Shown here: one piece after another, positions 25,336 to 38,710 of the stretch
How positions within the stretch are numbered: position 1 is the stretch's first letter
How the letters are laid out: every line of letters starts with the position of its first letter
Position numbers and translations under genes: made by a program
The notes under the pieces: model-generated
Told to the model about the DNA's origin: nothing
Databases searched by the model: none
Seen by the model: the letters and a program-made list of their open reading frames with translations, nothing else
From: Strix aluco
Lineage: Eukaryota > Chordata > Aves > Strigiformes > Strigidae
Length of the DNA: 64,000 bases
NCBI RefSeq assembly: GCF_031877795.1
Contig: NC_133948.1
Span: forward strand, 12,446,948-12,510,947
Direction: 5' to 3'

Positions 25336-28300
25336 TAAATAAGCAAAACACTGTTAGTAGCACTGTCAATGAAATATCTTTGTCTACTTTTTACGCAACA
25401 ATGTTACTTTCTCTGAATTGTTTATTTAGAATTAATTTTATGTTATATAAAAAATGTCAGTTCTGTCTTGCCATTTGCTCTTTTGCTTCTTTGCAGACCA
25501 CCAGGGAACTTCTTTTGCTGTGACATTGTAATGGGAGGTGGAGACACCTCGAGGAGAAGGTCGAAACAGACAACAGCAATTACAGTCAATAACATCTATG
25601 ACTTGAGAAAATCTTGCCTCAATTACAGGTTTGTGTGTGATCTGTGCATGCCATCTTTCCTATGGACACATTTAAAATAAGGCAGGACGTGGAAATAACT
25701 GTTTCCCTTGTAGGAGTTCTACAAACAGCTTCCTATTATTATTGTCTTTTCACAGCCTCAGATGGAGTAGGGCAGGGTAGGGGTTTTAAGGGGAAGGCAG
25801 CTAAGGTTGGAGTAACTGCTCAGGGTTTTTACTCATGGCTGTTATGTTATAGCTGTGACAAGCAGCTAGAAGTTGGAACAGTCCTGGGACTGTCAGAACT
25901 TGCACTAAAGAGAAACTTAGGTTTAGATTTTATTTTTCAACTTCTGCTATGTGTGAAGGATTGTTTTTATGGCTTTTATCTCCATTTTCCTTTAGAAACC
26001 TCAGAAGGACTGTCCACCCTTCAAATCTGTTTTGATGTGTCTTAAATGCATGATATGGAGCACAGCCACTCTCAGTAGGTTGCAGAAAGAGGACATAAAA
26101 TCATAATATGCTTTTGGAGGGGTAAGCATGCTCTTTATTTCCTAGAAGCATCAGCCAGGTTTACACCACTTTGTGTAAGAAGAGCTGCAAGAGAAGATGA
26201 ATGTTTCTGAGGGCTTGGGGACAGTTTCATGTTTGGGGTAAGGCTGAGGTTAGCCATGGAGCCTGTGTCCAGACAGTAATTTGACAGCAGACATGGGCAC
26301 ACAGTAATGCAGTCTCTGAAAATCACAGAAGCCTGCTGAGTTATTGTGAGCTGGAGGAGCTTTTCTGTTTGTGGGCACATGGGTCTGCCTGCCTCACATT
26401 GTGCAGACATAACTGAGACATAAAGGAGGCTGGCAAATTGCAGAACACTGATGGAAGCGGGGGCAGGGGGCTAGAGAAGAGAAGTTAAGAGTTTGTAGAC
26501 AAAGGGCTCAAGCCTAGTTGTGAATTCCTAGCAGGTAATTGGTCTTTAAATGAAAGCATTTGTCAAGTAATGTACTGATTTAATGTGGGAAATGGATAGA
26601 TATCTGCAAAGGTTTTTACACCCTGTTTGCAGTGTGATTACAGGAGATGTTAACAGAGAAAGCAGTTTTACTTTCTACCAAGGTGTGTATTTTTTCATGT
26701 ACCTAAACTATGTAGGGCAGGCAGTATAGATGACATCATACAAAGTGAGACACAGATTACCATGGGGTAAGAGCATATTATGTCCCCATGTGTTACAACT
26801 GATTGTAAATAAGGCATATAACTTGCTTTCCTTCTGGTAGTACCCCACCATACCGTGAGCATCACTGTTGGATTATCCAGGGCCTTGCATCAGCTGCACT
26901 TTGCTGCACCTGGCTGATAGTCTATATCCCCTGTCCCACACACCCACTCCTGTTTTACCTGGGCAATGCACCCTACTCAGCATCTCTATGAGCAGTGCCT
27001 TTCTTGGGCCCTGCGTTATCTCCTTTCACTGCTCTGGGACCTCAGTGTCATGATGTAGTTGCTTGGCTGTGATCAGACTGCATGTCCATGCTGTGCCCGC
27101 CACCAAACTGGTGGAGCAGATGTGTTCCACAGAGCACAGCCAGCAGCAAATCGCTGGTCAGTATACATCCCCTTTTTGTGCCTGTCAGGACTCTCTTGGG
27201 GACTGTAACAGGCTCTGCATGGCAGGTTGGTAGGCAGTATCCTACCACAGCTCTAGCTGATGCACAGCATTGCAGTATTTTGAGATTGGTCCCTCATTTC
27301 AATTTGTTTTTTTAACTTTCAAAAGCCTCTTCTTGGACCTTGAACCGTTCCTGTGCTGGAGCCTTGTGAATTAATTGCCAGGAACTCACAAGTTGCTGGT
27401 AGATGTGTGCAGAAACTTGCTACATGGTTGGCCATTCCTGTAAATTCTTGGACTCTTCATAAATTTCATTCTGGGCTTTTTCTTAAAAGCCCTCTCCCAA
27501 ACTGGACACAAGACAATAGACACCAGCAGGCACAGCTCCCAGTGACTAGGAGATTGTCACATATCCAAAAGCCTGGTGGGAGGAGCAGACATTAGGTCTG
27601 AATTCATCCTGGCAGGGAGATTCGGCTGAGAGGGGAGGAAAAGAAGGTCAGAGGCAGCTCCAAGGAAACAGCTTTGGTTTAAAGTGTTTCATTAGAGTTT
27701 TCACACTGGAAATATAAAGTATGGGAATACAATTGCTTGGCAGAGGAACCACGTTTAGTAACAGTCCTGTATATATTCAGTACTCTATACAGAAGGAGAC
27801 ATAATATATCCCTGGCATCTCAGCAAAATTACAGGTCCGTATTGTAAATGTGACTTTTTTCCAAAATAGTTTATATAAGCTGGATTTTTTTTTATCACTA
27901 TCAATAAAAGATGTTATTTTTCCAGTAGACCATTGCTCTCTGCTGTAGCCACGCAGCCTTTGTAGGGCAAACTAGCTTTATCTAAGCAGTGTATCAGTGT
28001 CAGCCCATCTGGGAACTGGGATGCTCACCTCACATTTTCCCTTCTCTTCTGTGTCTGTCTGATTTTTCCTGTTGTAGCTCAATAAGATAATCATGGTCAC
28101 CCTTTTCCAAAGGGTTAGTCTTCCCCCCTGTTGATTTGACAAGCTCCTTTTTTGAAGATAGTTCTTACCTGCTGCTTGAGCTTTGTAACCTCAGAATGTT
28201 TTACCTCCTCATGCAGGCAGGGTTGGGAGTTTGGACTGGCACACATACCTGCGAGGTCTAGCCAATGCAGGACTATGGCAAATGTCACCAGTGAGGAGGT

Positions 28301-31300
28301 AGGAAATGAGATTTCAGTATGTTTTGTCTGATTTCTTCTTTTGGAACATAGCTTGACCAAAGAACAGAGCAGTTGAAATGTCACAGAGGAGTACGTAGTG
28401 TGGATGGATTTTTTTTTTTTTAATGGGAAGCCAGGATTAGTTTACATTTGTGTTTTTCTGTTTTAAGTTATAGGTGAAAAACTTGGAGGGGCTTTGTCAT
28501 TACATACCAGTGGCAGTCTTAAATTTACTCTGGCTTAGAAAGAAGTGTTTCCCAACAGACTGGCAAAACAAAAGCACACATACAGCACCCTACAAAGGTC
28601 ATTCCTGACCAGGCCCTGAAACAGCTGAAGTGCAGATTGTCAATCTTTCGCACTGCCAACCCCATGGCATATTTGTAGCCAGGTTCTTTTGTCAGCACTT
28701 CAAATAATTTTTATGTTCTTCACTGAGTGTGCTGGGCAGCGTGTTGTCAGGGCCCTGGGTGTACCAGCTGACTCTGCAACCTCTTCCCCCTGTCCTACAG
28801 GTTTGGCTGCCTGTGTTCAAGGTCTGCCCTGATATGGTGGAGTGTAACCTGGGATCAGAGTGCTGTGAAAAGAGCCGTGTGCTGAAGAGCTGAGAAGCCT
28901 GCTGAGGCCTCCCTGCTTCCCTTGGGAGCCACGGCACAGAGCTGCCCTTGTCCTTGGTCCTCATCTGGGGTGGGTGTCTGTGCCTGGCTGTGGACCTTGC
29001 TGATCCTGACCCTGACTTTCTGACTTGACTTTCTAGCTTGGCCTCAGACCTGACTTATCTCTATGGGCTTGTCTGACGGTCATTGGGCTCCTGCCTAAAT
29101 GTGGTTACTCTGACCAGACCTGCTCCACTCTCCTTGTGTGGTCACTGTGGCACTGTGCCCCTTTACACAGGTCCTGTCCCTGCCGGCCGGGCTAGCCTTT
29201 GCTCTGTGCTCCCCGAGCTCCTCTGCGGCTGCTGCGCTGCCCCGCTCCTGGCAATTGGCACCTCCGTCTGTCTGAGAACTCGGAGAGGGAATGGGCAGTG
29301 ATACGAGAGACGTTGTGGCATCATGCTGATTTATTGCTATGACAAATAGGAAAGATGTGGCATTAGCTTTGTCTCTCTTCATTTCCAAGTTCCTGAAAAG
29401 ACAAACCGAAAATCGGGTCTACTGGCAAGAGCTCGAACTGCCAAGAAAGCAGCCGGCAGGAGGAGCTCTCTAGACATTTCGCTGGATCATTTTCAGACAG
29501 TCATAGCTGCATGTTTCAAGGGCATCACTTTAGATCTGCTTTCTCGGGACTTCCTTGCAGACAAACCAGCAGCAGCAAAGACAGAGGCAACTTCGTGGTA
29601 TTGCAACTGAGCAGCTCCAGTGATTTTTTTTTTTTTTTTTGAGACTTCTCAGGTTCCTTCTCCCACCGTGATGCTTTTCTGTCATTGAAATTTCTCTGTC
29701 ATTCAGAAATTTAACGTGTTCACGAAGATGTTGGGGATTTTTTGGTCTCTGGAAGTGGCCAAGTGTTTTATCTTCAAAGAGAGCCAGTTAAGATTTTATG
29801 GATAGCATCCTAGTCACAGAGTAAAGAATTCCAAAGCAGTGCTTGTCTTTGCATAGAAAGATATCCTGGATTCCCCATGACCTCCGAGGGGACATGTATG
29901 CAAAAATCTCTGAAATGTATCAGTGCCACTCTGAATACTGGCCTGACAAAGTTAATCAAATAGTTCTGACTCCTTGTATACAGTTCATCTTTTTCTTCTG
30001 TAAGAAGGACAATAGTCACTCCTTTGCACAGCACTGTGTTTTCATTATTAGGTGTACAGTATCACTCTGCTTCTTAGGGCCAGACCTGCACTCCTAAATT
30101 GCGTGGGCCCCGTGGCCGTTTGTCTGCACTGCCTTTAAAAAAGAATTAAGATTCTTTTTTTAATCAGTGAATTCTTTACTTTTGTAAGTCTGGCCCTCAT
30201 TTAATTATCTAAATGGGAACTAGGTGCTTTCTGGTCTTGAATGTTGCTGTAATAATTATTTTGATTCTGAATGTGCCAGAAACTATTCTAATGCATATCA
30301 GTGTAAATTAAGTCAATAGAGATTCTTCAAATTTATCCTGGTGTTCAAGAGAATGGAATTCATGCACTTCAATTTACAGCTTATTAAGTGATCAGAATTA
30401 ATGAACTTGCAACAACCTTTTCTGTTCTTGTTTACACGTTTTCTTCCTATTCACTCATAATGTACATGATTTAGAAAAAGCAGAGAGTTGAAAAGGCAGT
30501 GTGTGGGTCAGATATGTCCCATGGAGCACAGCATTGTGCTTCAGGCTTTAATCATATTTGCAAAGCTGCCATGTAGAAATGGCACCTTCTGACTCAGCTG
30601 ATGCACGGAAACCCAGCTAGATTTTTAGAACCTTCTCTGCATTCTGAAAGCTAGAAAAATATTTGTGCTGATGAGAGGAAAGATGTTTTTCAGAGTCACT
30701 GAAGTTTAATAGATGCAGAACAATACCTTTTTTTTTTCTTTGAGTGTCACTTTTCAGTGTAGTACCATCTTTCAGTCTGGAGGTTGGGAATAACGCAAAC
30801 CATTGGATTCATCTTTCCTTTTATTCCAAGATTTGGAAGTCACTTGGGATGTCACCAAGAAAACCTCACATGAACCTTCTTTTTCCCAAGACCAGCTAAA
30901 GGTTATCCCACCGTGGTTCATTCAATTCAAGGCTGGAATGATGAAATGTTCCATTTGATTTTTGTAGTGTTTAAGGCTAAACGTGTGAGGTTGCATGCTC
31001 ATCTGGATGTCATTTCTCTCTGACTTCATGGAACAGGTCAACTTTTAAATTCTCCATCTGATCCATTGCAAAAATTTCAGAGACTTCTTTTTATTACTGG
31101 GAGAGAGAACACCACTAATTTGTGAAAATACTAGGAAATCAAAAAGGGAAGAATAGAGTAGCAGCAGTAATTTGGATACCACTGCATCTGTAGATGAAAC
31201 AACTGGGTGATAGCACTCGCATACCAATACCTTTATCTCATCTCTGTCTATCACTCTAGAAAAGTTATCATGTGAGCACACTGAAAGATCTGTCACCAGA

Positions 31301-32398
31301 TAAATACAGGGCTTGTATGCAACCTCTGCAGAACGGGAGGAGAATGAAGATCTGAAGTTAGAAGGAAAACAGATGGGGACACACAGCAACCCTGATACGA
31401 GGGAGTTGAGGGTCCCCCACTACAGCAGTACTGTAGGTGTGCACAGAAACCCTGATAGTGACATTTAGAGGACCCATTTACTCAGGGAAAGCAGGTAGGT
31501 GGGGCATTAAAATGCTATTATAGGGTAGAATGAGATATTCCTGAAGAGAAAAATCTGGGGATCACAGCAGCCCATACACAGCCTGCTTGGGGGCATGCAC
31601 ATGCCTCAGGCATTGAAGGGGGAGTGGAGAGGTTTGGGAAGGTGGCATGTGTGCAGGGGGGGAGTGTGCTTTATGGAGTAAATCCCTGTGTGAGAGCAAA
31701 ATCTTCAAAAGGACAGCTGTAGATAGCGAACTGCCCTCAAGAAATGAGAAAGAGAGGGCAGGCCAGCCATCTTGCACGGAGCAGCTATGCTGGCAGAGCT
31801 GCTGAGAGCAAGGGGGGCCAAGGCAGCGAATGGGAAAGGTTGTTTCAAACCGTGTGGGCTGGTTCTGGCCGATGTATGACTTGCTGAAAACCAGAGAAAC
31901 TGGTTACTAACTCAGGCAGGCTAGAGTGGAGCCCAGGGCTGGACAGAGCTCCGAGCAGAGCCACACAAGCTGCTGACTGTGAACTTGGTCCCTGCAGAGC
32001 AGCTGAAACTGCCTGCCTGGCTGCTCCTCTCTGTGCTGGTGTGGTGGTGGTGCATCTCAGGGGCTACTGGGCAGTCCCTGTGTGTGAAAGGACCATGCAG
32101 AGGCAGGTAGTCTCTGGAAGTTGATGTATGGCAAATTTCTTGTTCTTTTTACCTCTTTTTTGCTTGTGTACTTGTACACCGGTGTTAAAAGATGAGAGAA
32201 ACCCTCAGAGGAAAGAGTAGTAAAGTGATCCTGGACTCTGGGGATTTGTAAAAACGGGGGGAAGAGAGCCCATGGTTGAGGAAGGTAGAGCATGCTGGAT
32301 TCACAAGACAGCTTTAAGTCCAACTGACTTAAAATTCTGATCAAAAACCAAACATGTCATAATACAAATTTCATGAACTGCTCTATTTTCTGAATTTG
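25336..32398. other. Gene-free stretch
   Basis: No gene is supported. There is a T-run at about 29625-29640. At about 31381-31460 two imperfect copies of a CACAGNAACCCTGATA block lie some 60 bp apart. A GC-richer patch at 29100-29280 has no recognisable protein. Confidence 0.4.
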
Positions 32399-32614
32399 TT
32401 AGCTTTTTTTTCTTTTTCTTAGTGCTGAGTGTTCAAGCCCACGAGGCAACAACTTAACAACACTGCTAGTATTTCCAAGTTCTGTTTCTTTAAGAAGTTC
32501 ATAAAACTTGTCACAATACCCCAGAAAAGCTCTTTCTGCTGCGCTATCTAATCCAAAGTAGTTTGTATCAGATTTATGTTCTGGCAGCTCTGTGATAAAC
32601 TTGGACTCTACCAC
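32399..32614 (-). CDS. Unidentified open reading frame, 71 codons
   Basis: I do not recognise this protein. It stands out from the random frames around it by its balanced, charged, soluble-protein-like composition, for example ELPEHKSDTNYFGLDSAAER and FLGYCDKFYELLKETELG. A possible acceptor (TGTGGTAG on the minus strand) lies at the first codons. The frame ends in a Lys/Arg run encoded by an A-rich patch, which could be a degraded poly(A) junction. It could be a fragment of a processed pseudogene, an exon of an unknown gene, or chance. There is no neighbouring exon that I can join to it. Confidence 0.15.
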   Translation of the reverse strand: MVESKFITELPEHKSDTNYFGLDSAAERAFLGYCDKFYELLKETELGNTSSVVKLLPRGLEHSALRKRKKS

Positions 32615-35600
32615 ATTACAAACACAAAAGATTACTTAAAGTTGTTGTTATTGAATTTGAAGGACTCTTTTGTTTCATGGAGTCCACACCCTCGTACCAG
32701 GGCTGTGGTCTCCAATGGCTCTGCACCTTATACATTTGCAAACTCAGGCAGTCTGGAATTAAGACATTTCTACCAGTGCCAATTTAATATTTTGGTAGAT
32801 TTAATCTGTTCTTTCTATTAAAATTGTGCATGTCAAAAAACACAGTAGAAGATATAAAGCGTTGGAGAATTCAGTGAGGCCTGATGTATTGACCAAAAGG
32901 TCTGTGAGATGTAAATGTTAGGCTTCTCCTCTCTCACATAAGTCCCTTTAAACCTGGTGTCTCCACTTCTAAGGCTTCCCTGAAACCCTGGATCAACCTT
33001 GTGAAGTTCCTAGAAAAAGACAGTTACACAGAAAATTCAGACTCTCGATTCCCCTGGTGTGAGGCCTTGCAAACTTGAGCCTGAAAACATAAAAGACTGA
33101 AACTATGATGTCAGTCACACCCTCAACACAAAGATTATAGGTGTAACCAGAGGAGGAATTCATCACAAAATCTCTCTGATCTGAAATCAAGCAGAACTCT
33201 GGAAACAGCTGCCAAATACCCAAGGCCAGAGACCTCTCATCCTGGGGCCAGTTGTCATGTTATCCAGTGCTCTAAAGCTTGTTCTATCTCCAATTTATGG
33301 AAAGAGGAAAGATTACTGATATCCATTGTAGAAGTTGGAATGTTTTATTTGGTTGGTTTTTTTTTTTTTTGTTAAAATGAATCTGTATTTGGCTGAAGGA
33401 ACAGTAGTTTTTCTTACTAGGATTCCAGAAAAAGATACTTACTATCTCCACACTTGCAAGTGAGAAGTTTACCCTATAGCATCAGGTGTACCCTTGGGGT
33501 TGCAACTACCAGTGACTGCCATCATTAATAGTACAATGGTCTGTACTGTCTAACTGCCCCTGGAGCAAAAGACCAGTTTAATCATTAATGAATTCATCTT
33601 TAAATTACTTGTCTTGAAAAGGTTATATATGACTTGTGTGGGACCATGGAACCTGGTCTCTATATTGTTTCTGTACTCATGACCATCACTATTTTGCTTG
33701 TTCATTGTCTGATTCTGCTGGCATTTGTAAAGCATTCATGGAATTTGGGGGTTTTCTTCTAATGTTATATCCCAAACACATGACTCTAGCTCAGTGGGAC
33801 TCTGGTGGAGGGTCACTCTGCATAGCTCTAAGACCTGTTGGAAGTCCAGACATGCAAAGGCAGGAGCTAAACAGGGCAGGGACAGGCAGAGGACAGTGAA
33901 CTACTCAGCTGGCTTCTCGTTTCCAGCCCTATGCTCTGCACTGTTGTGTTCTGCTGTGAGAATCCTTCAATTCTTCTTCTCTTTGGGTCTTTAATGCTAG
34001 CAGATGGAAATCCAGCTCAACTTTCAAAAACTCTGAATAATTTACTAAGAACAAAATTGTTGGGTCTGAGAGCTGGTTCCTTCTCTCTTTCTCCTTTTCT
34101 CTCTGCAAACTGCCTTTCAGAGGCAAAGTTTCTAATTACAGGTCAGGGAGGCAGGTTTAATCACACAGCAGAGCCCTTGATGCAGCATTAGAGAGTGTTA
34201 TTTATACACCTGAATTAATAGGGATGCAGCATTTCAGTTGAGAAGAATAAGGTGGTTTTCAATTTCACTCTTTTTATGTGAAACACCACATCAGATTCAC
34301 TGGGCTTTTTGACCTAAATTATTAGGATTCTGAGTAACTAACAAGTAACTGCTGTGCAGAGCTAGCACAGAAAGAAGCAAGAATAGACAGAGAACTGCTC
34401 ACATAGCAGGGGAACAACAGAAGCAGGATGTATCAGAAAAAGCCAGGAGGGGATAGAAAGAGGAAGCCATTGGGAAAACTGAACAGGGTAAAAATACACA
34501 CATACAGCTGTCTATCCCAAGGAAGACTTTTGGAGAGTGGTAGCATCCACAGAAACTGCAGGGCAGTCTGCAGTGTGTTGGCACACACTCGGATACCTCA
34601 AAATATTGTTGTTCTTTTAAGGCCAAGAATAGGAGAGGTGGAGATGAAACCTGAAGCGTGTGAGGAGTCCCTTGTACTCTTTGCTGCAGGGAATGGGATC
34701 CCTGCACCGTCAGCACTTAGAGTCACTGTCAGCTTTTACTGAAAGAAGTGGGGAGTCCTGGATGGGATTGTTCCTGTAGTGTTGTGAGCTCCGGTGTGAC
34801 TTATTTACAGCAGTAGAGAGATGAATTTTCTCTGCAATTTTGGATATGAAACTCACAATCCCTGTGGACTTTCATCCAGTTTTATCTCTGTCTCTAACTG
34901 TGTAGTTTGGCTTCATGTTTGGTTTTTGCTTGGCTGCTTGGAAAGTCTGTGAAAATTTCTAGGAGCTTTCTGGACTTTTTTCAGGGTTAAAAAATGGGAG
35001 ACACGCTAATACATCTGATTCTCTAAGTTATGGAATACACTGAGTTGACTGAGATCGTGATGCCTGGAGTCATCGTTTGGGCTCTGTGATAGGTTTGTGT
35101 ATCTCCCACCAGGTAGATGTGTTGGGCCACGTGATGGGAAAGGGTCCCCAACACTAGGCTGTTCTTCTAGCAGCAGTTCTCCTGGTTGTGGTTTGTGGGT
35201 AAGGCACTTCTCCCACAGTGTGCCCCGGTACCTGCAAAGCTATAAAGCTCGCTGTGACCTGCCAAACCAACATATCTGCCACGTGAATATCCCAAAGTGA
35301 CAGAGAGAGAGAGGGTTGCTATGCTTCAAAATAGCTAAAATGCAGGTTCTGTGGGTATGGAGCAGAGCATAGCAGCCAGAATACCAGGTCTTATGCTCAG
35401 TATGTGAGACTTGGCAAGGTCTTGAGTCCTAGAAGCTGCATTTTGCTGCGATTGGTAGATTTCTAGAAGCTGTACTCAGCAGTCTCTAAGCTAAGCTAAG
35501 AGACAGATGAATGCAATGCAGTCAGTACCTATATGATATATTACTTCAGGAAAAAAAGGTTATCTACTTTTGTAAATTTACTTTCAACCCCAAGATAATT

Positions 35601-37248
35601 TTTTTGTTTGGTATACCTAGACTGTGAACCTTGTTCTCATGCATGTCTGCAAATCATTACCACAGTGCTGGAGCAGTATGTGTGGGGAATAGAGACTGAT
35701 TCACTAGGTACAGAGCGTCACAGTGCTCTGGCCATCGGATCTGTCAGGCTGGGTCTCCAGCAGTGTGTCGGGATCCAAAACTGGGTTGCAAGCTGGATGG
35801 AAACTCAGTTGCAGAAAAGAGGTCACAAGCTTGAGAGAGCAAGGAAAAGAGAAGTCTTCAGCAGAGAAAGATGGAAAATACTGGTCCCCTGGATGCAGTG
35901 GGAGCAGCCCAGCTATGCTTCCTAGGCTTTGCATTGCCAACAGGTTTTCTACCAGGCTGGAAGGGAGGAGGATGTGAGGTCTGTGTGCCCTCTCCCTATG
36001 ACATCCCTGTTATTACTGTCACATGCAGGTGGCTGACACCCGCCGTGACAGAGGCAACCGAGGGTTTGGTGTTGTGCTGTACTAGACAACTTGTCAGGTG
36101 TGTGATAGTCAGGCTGCTCTTCCTGTGGGAGGAGATTTAGAGAGCACTGTTGCTTTTTGGTATGCATGTGGTTTTCTCCTCAAAAAGTAGCTATCTGTCG
36201 AAGTGGGAGGATTTCAGAGATGGAAGAGGATTAGCAGTGATGACATGGATAGTCATATTTCAGGGCAAACACCTGTAAATCAGTCTAAGCCTGTAAGTAG
36301 CAACCAGTTAAACTGAGTTTACCTCAGCAGCACTTGCCCTGTGTCTGTTCAGGAAGGCTGGAGCCAGCTGCCCAGCCCTCGGAGTACAGCTGGTGCTACA
36401 AGCTCAGCCTTTTCCCATCTTCTGTACCAGTGCAAATGGAGGAACTATGGATGTTCACAGCTGACAAGACAAAACACATTAAAGAGGTGATGACATCTTT
36501 TTAATACATCTTCTGCATTTCTACTTCTGTCTTACCCCATTTGTGACCCTTCTTGGAGCTCTGAAATGCTTTTCTTTCTTGTTTTGTTTTTACAAGCTTT
36601 TTAGTAGAGAAATTCTTCTTGACATTAGAGATGTTAGATCAAGTCTACCAGTGCTGCCCCTTCTGTTCAGCGGAAGAGCTGCTGGCAGGGATGTGCTGCC
36701 TGGTTTTCTAGAGGTGAAGCATACATCTGTTCTAACATCCCATGCCCTTTCCAACTTGCAGACGTGCAGTGAGAAATGAGGATGTAAACTTGAATCCTCT
36801 GTTCTTGCCACTGGCTTATCCTCTTTCAAAAAGGACTCTGCCACGTGGAATTTCTGAATGAACTGCTGCAAACTCCTGTTTAATGAACTTTGCGTAATAA
36901 AGTGTTAGGAAAACATTTCCTGTAGATACATGGCTTAACCACAAAGTATTAATGATTGTTAAGTTACTTTGTGAACAAACACTCTGCACCTGTGACCCGG
37001 TGGTGAAAATGTTATAGGGTCACGGAGCTCAATCCAGTTCTCTCAATTTCCAGAGTGATTTCTGACATTACAGTATTTTTGTGCCTGGGTTCCACTATTC
37101 CATTATTCTGGGTTTGTAGTAAAATAGTATCAACCTCACCAAGGCTCTGAAGACATATGAGATCTTTGGCTAGTGCATGCAACAGAGATCACATAAGGAA
37201 ATTGTCCTTATATTTTCTGATATTTAATTTTTCTGTTAGCTGCTTTCC
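32615..37248. other. Gene-free stretch
   Basis: No gene is supported. There is a T-run at 33358-33371 and a short GAGA run at 35302-35312. The composition is near average with many short chance open frames. Confidence 0.4.
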
Positions 37249-37316
37249 CTTTTATATAACTTATGTGTATATATATACTTTTATATAACTTACTTTATAT
37301 AACTTAACTTATAATT
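37249..37316. repeat. AT-rich low-complexity block
   Basis: Three copies of a TTTATATAACTTA-like unit are separated by a short TATATA run. It is a local AT-rich slippage array. A similar but shorter TTTATATA patch is at about 40803-40838. Confidence 0.75.
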
Positions 37317-38605
37317 TAGGGTGAATATTGCTGTGAAAGAAGATCCAGTCATTTCAAATATTAGGTTTTAATAGTAGTTTATAAATTCTCTTCCATTTTA
37401 AAGGAAACTAGCAAAGTTTTATTATTCTTATTAGCTTGTCACTACTAGATTGGAGTATAGGTTTATATAACATTTTCTTTGTTACAGGGATGGGTAGATA
37501 CTTCAGAGGAAGTATCTAGTATAGGATGATGCACTATAGAGAGTCACTTGGTTTCTCACCTGTAAGGGAATTTTCTTCTGTAGATGAGGCAGAGTGAGTA
37601 TCCAGCAGGAACTGAGGTTCCAGCTCTGACCTCAGCACATGAGCGGGTCCCATAAAATCTAATAAACCACTGATTCCAATAAGACTACATCCTTCCTTCA
37701 AGCTAAGCATGTGTTTACGTGCTCTACTGATCTCAGACTGCAGATATCAGATCTGTTAAATCCATTAATTTGTCTCCTATTTAATGTAACTGGCGGTTCC
37801 AATTAATGGTATAAATGTCTTTCTGTCATGTATCTACTAAAGTGAAGGTGCCTAACTGGGCATCATCGTTCAGAGCACAGCAGTGCCTGCAGGTCTGCTG
37901 GAGGCTAGCAGGCTGTGTTTAATACCTGTGTGATACAGGGCACACAGTGCAGCTCTGGATAATGTGGAACTAGATACACTTCTGAGTGCTTGTCTGCTCC
38001 CTCTCGCCCTTATGTTTATTTTCTTGAAGAAACAAGCCTAGCTCATCTGATCATGGCATTGAACTTCACCAAATTATGCAGCTATTTTATTTTCTCAGAT
38101 GTTCTCATGATCCTGCAGACATTGCAGGTGATCTCTTTGCTTCAGGGGGGCTGCTGTCTCCGACTTCTCTGCCAGGTAAACATAGGTGAGCGTCAAAGTC
38201 CAGAACAGCGTGTTGTGAATGATGAAGAGCTGTTGTTTTCTTCTGTCGCTTTGTATTCACAAATAGCAAGATGTATTGTAAAGACTGAGAAGTATGTTTT
38301 AGTAGGTCCAAGGAGAAATTCGAGTCCTAGTCTTTGCACATCTTCGCACTGGTGCTGTCGCTGCCCTGCCTGTGAGCATGGGGATTCCAGTGATGCTGAT
38401 GCTGAATTTTCCAGAAGGGACTGGGAATAAAGAAATGGGACAAGTTCAACAAGGAAAGTGCATTTCTACTGTTTCTGTATGAGTTCAGTAAGATAACTGC
38501 TGCAGATCTAAAAGGTTCTTAAGAGTGACCACTTCAGGTCAGTTACATACACTGTTCTCCCAAGAAAAGAAAAAAATGGTATTCAAAACAATTTGCATCC
38601 AAGGA
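37317..38605. other. Gene-free stretch
   Basis: No gene is supported. The longest open frame, at 37990-38430 on the plus strand, has no family resemblance and no codon-bias signal that I can see. Confidence 0.4.
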
Positions 38606-38710
38606 AATCAAAGTGAATGTCATCGTCCCTGTTTTACAGATTCAAAACCTAAGATTTCAGCAAGGATTTACACAAGTGAGAGAAAAATAGGAGTCAAATC
38701 TTGTGTAAGG
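38606..38710 (-). repeat. MIR-like SINE fragment, reverse
   Basis: The plus strand reads CATCGTCCCTGTTTTACAGA followed by sequence resembling the GAGGAAACTGAGGCACAG and AAGGTCACACAG parts of MIR in reverse orientation. It is short and diverged. Confidence 0.4.

Noticed and set aside
30075-30330. Possible inverted ends (GGGCCAGACCTGCACTCC and TCTGGCCCTC) of an old element
   Set aside because: The matches are short and no target duplication or internal body was recognisable.
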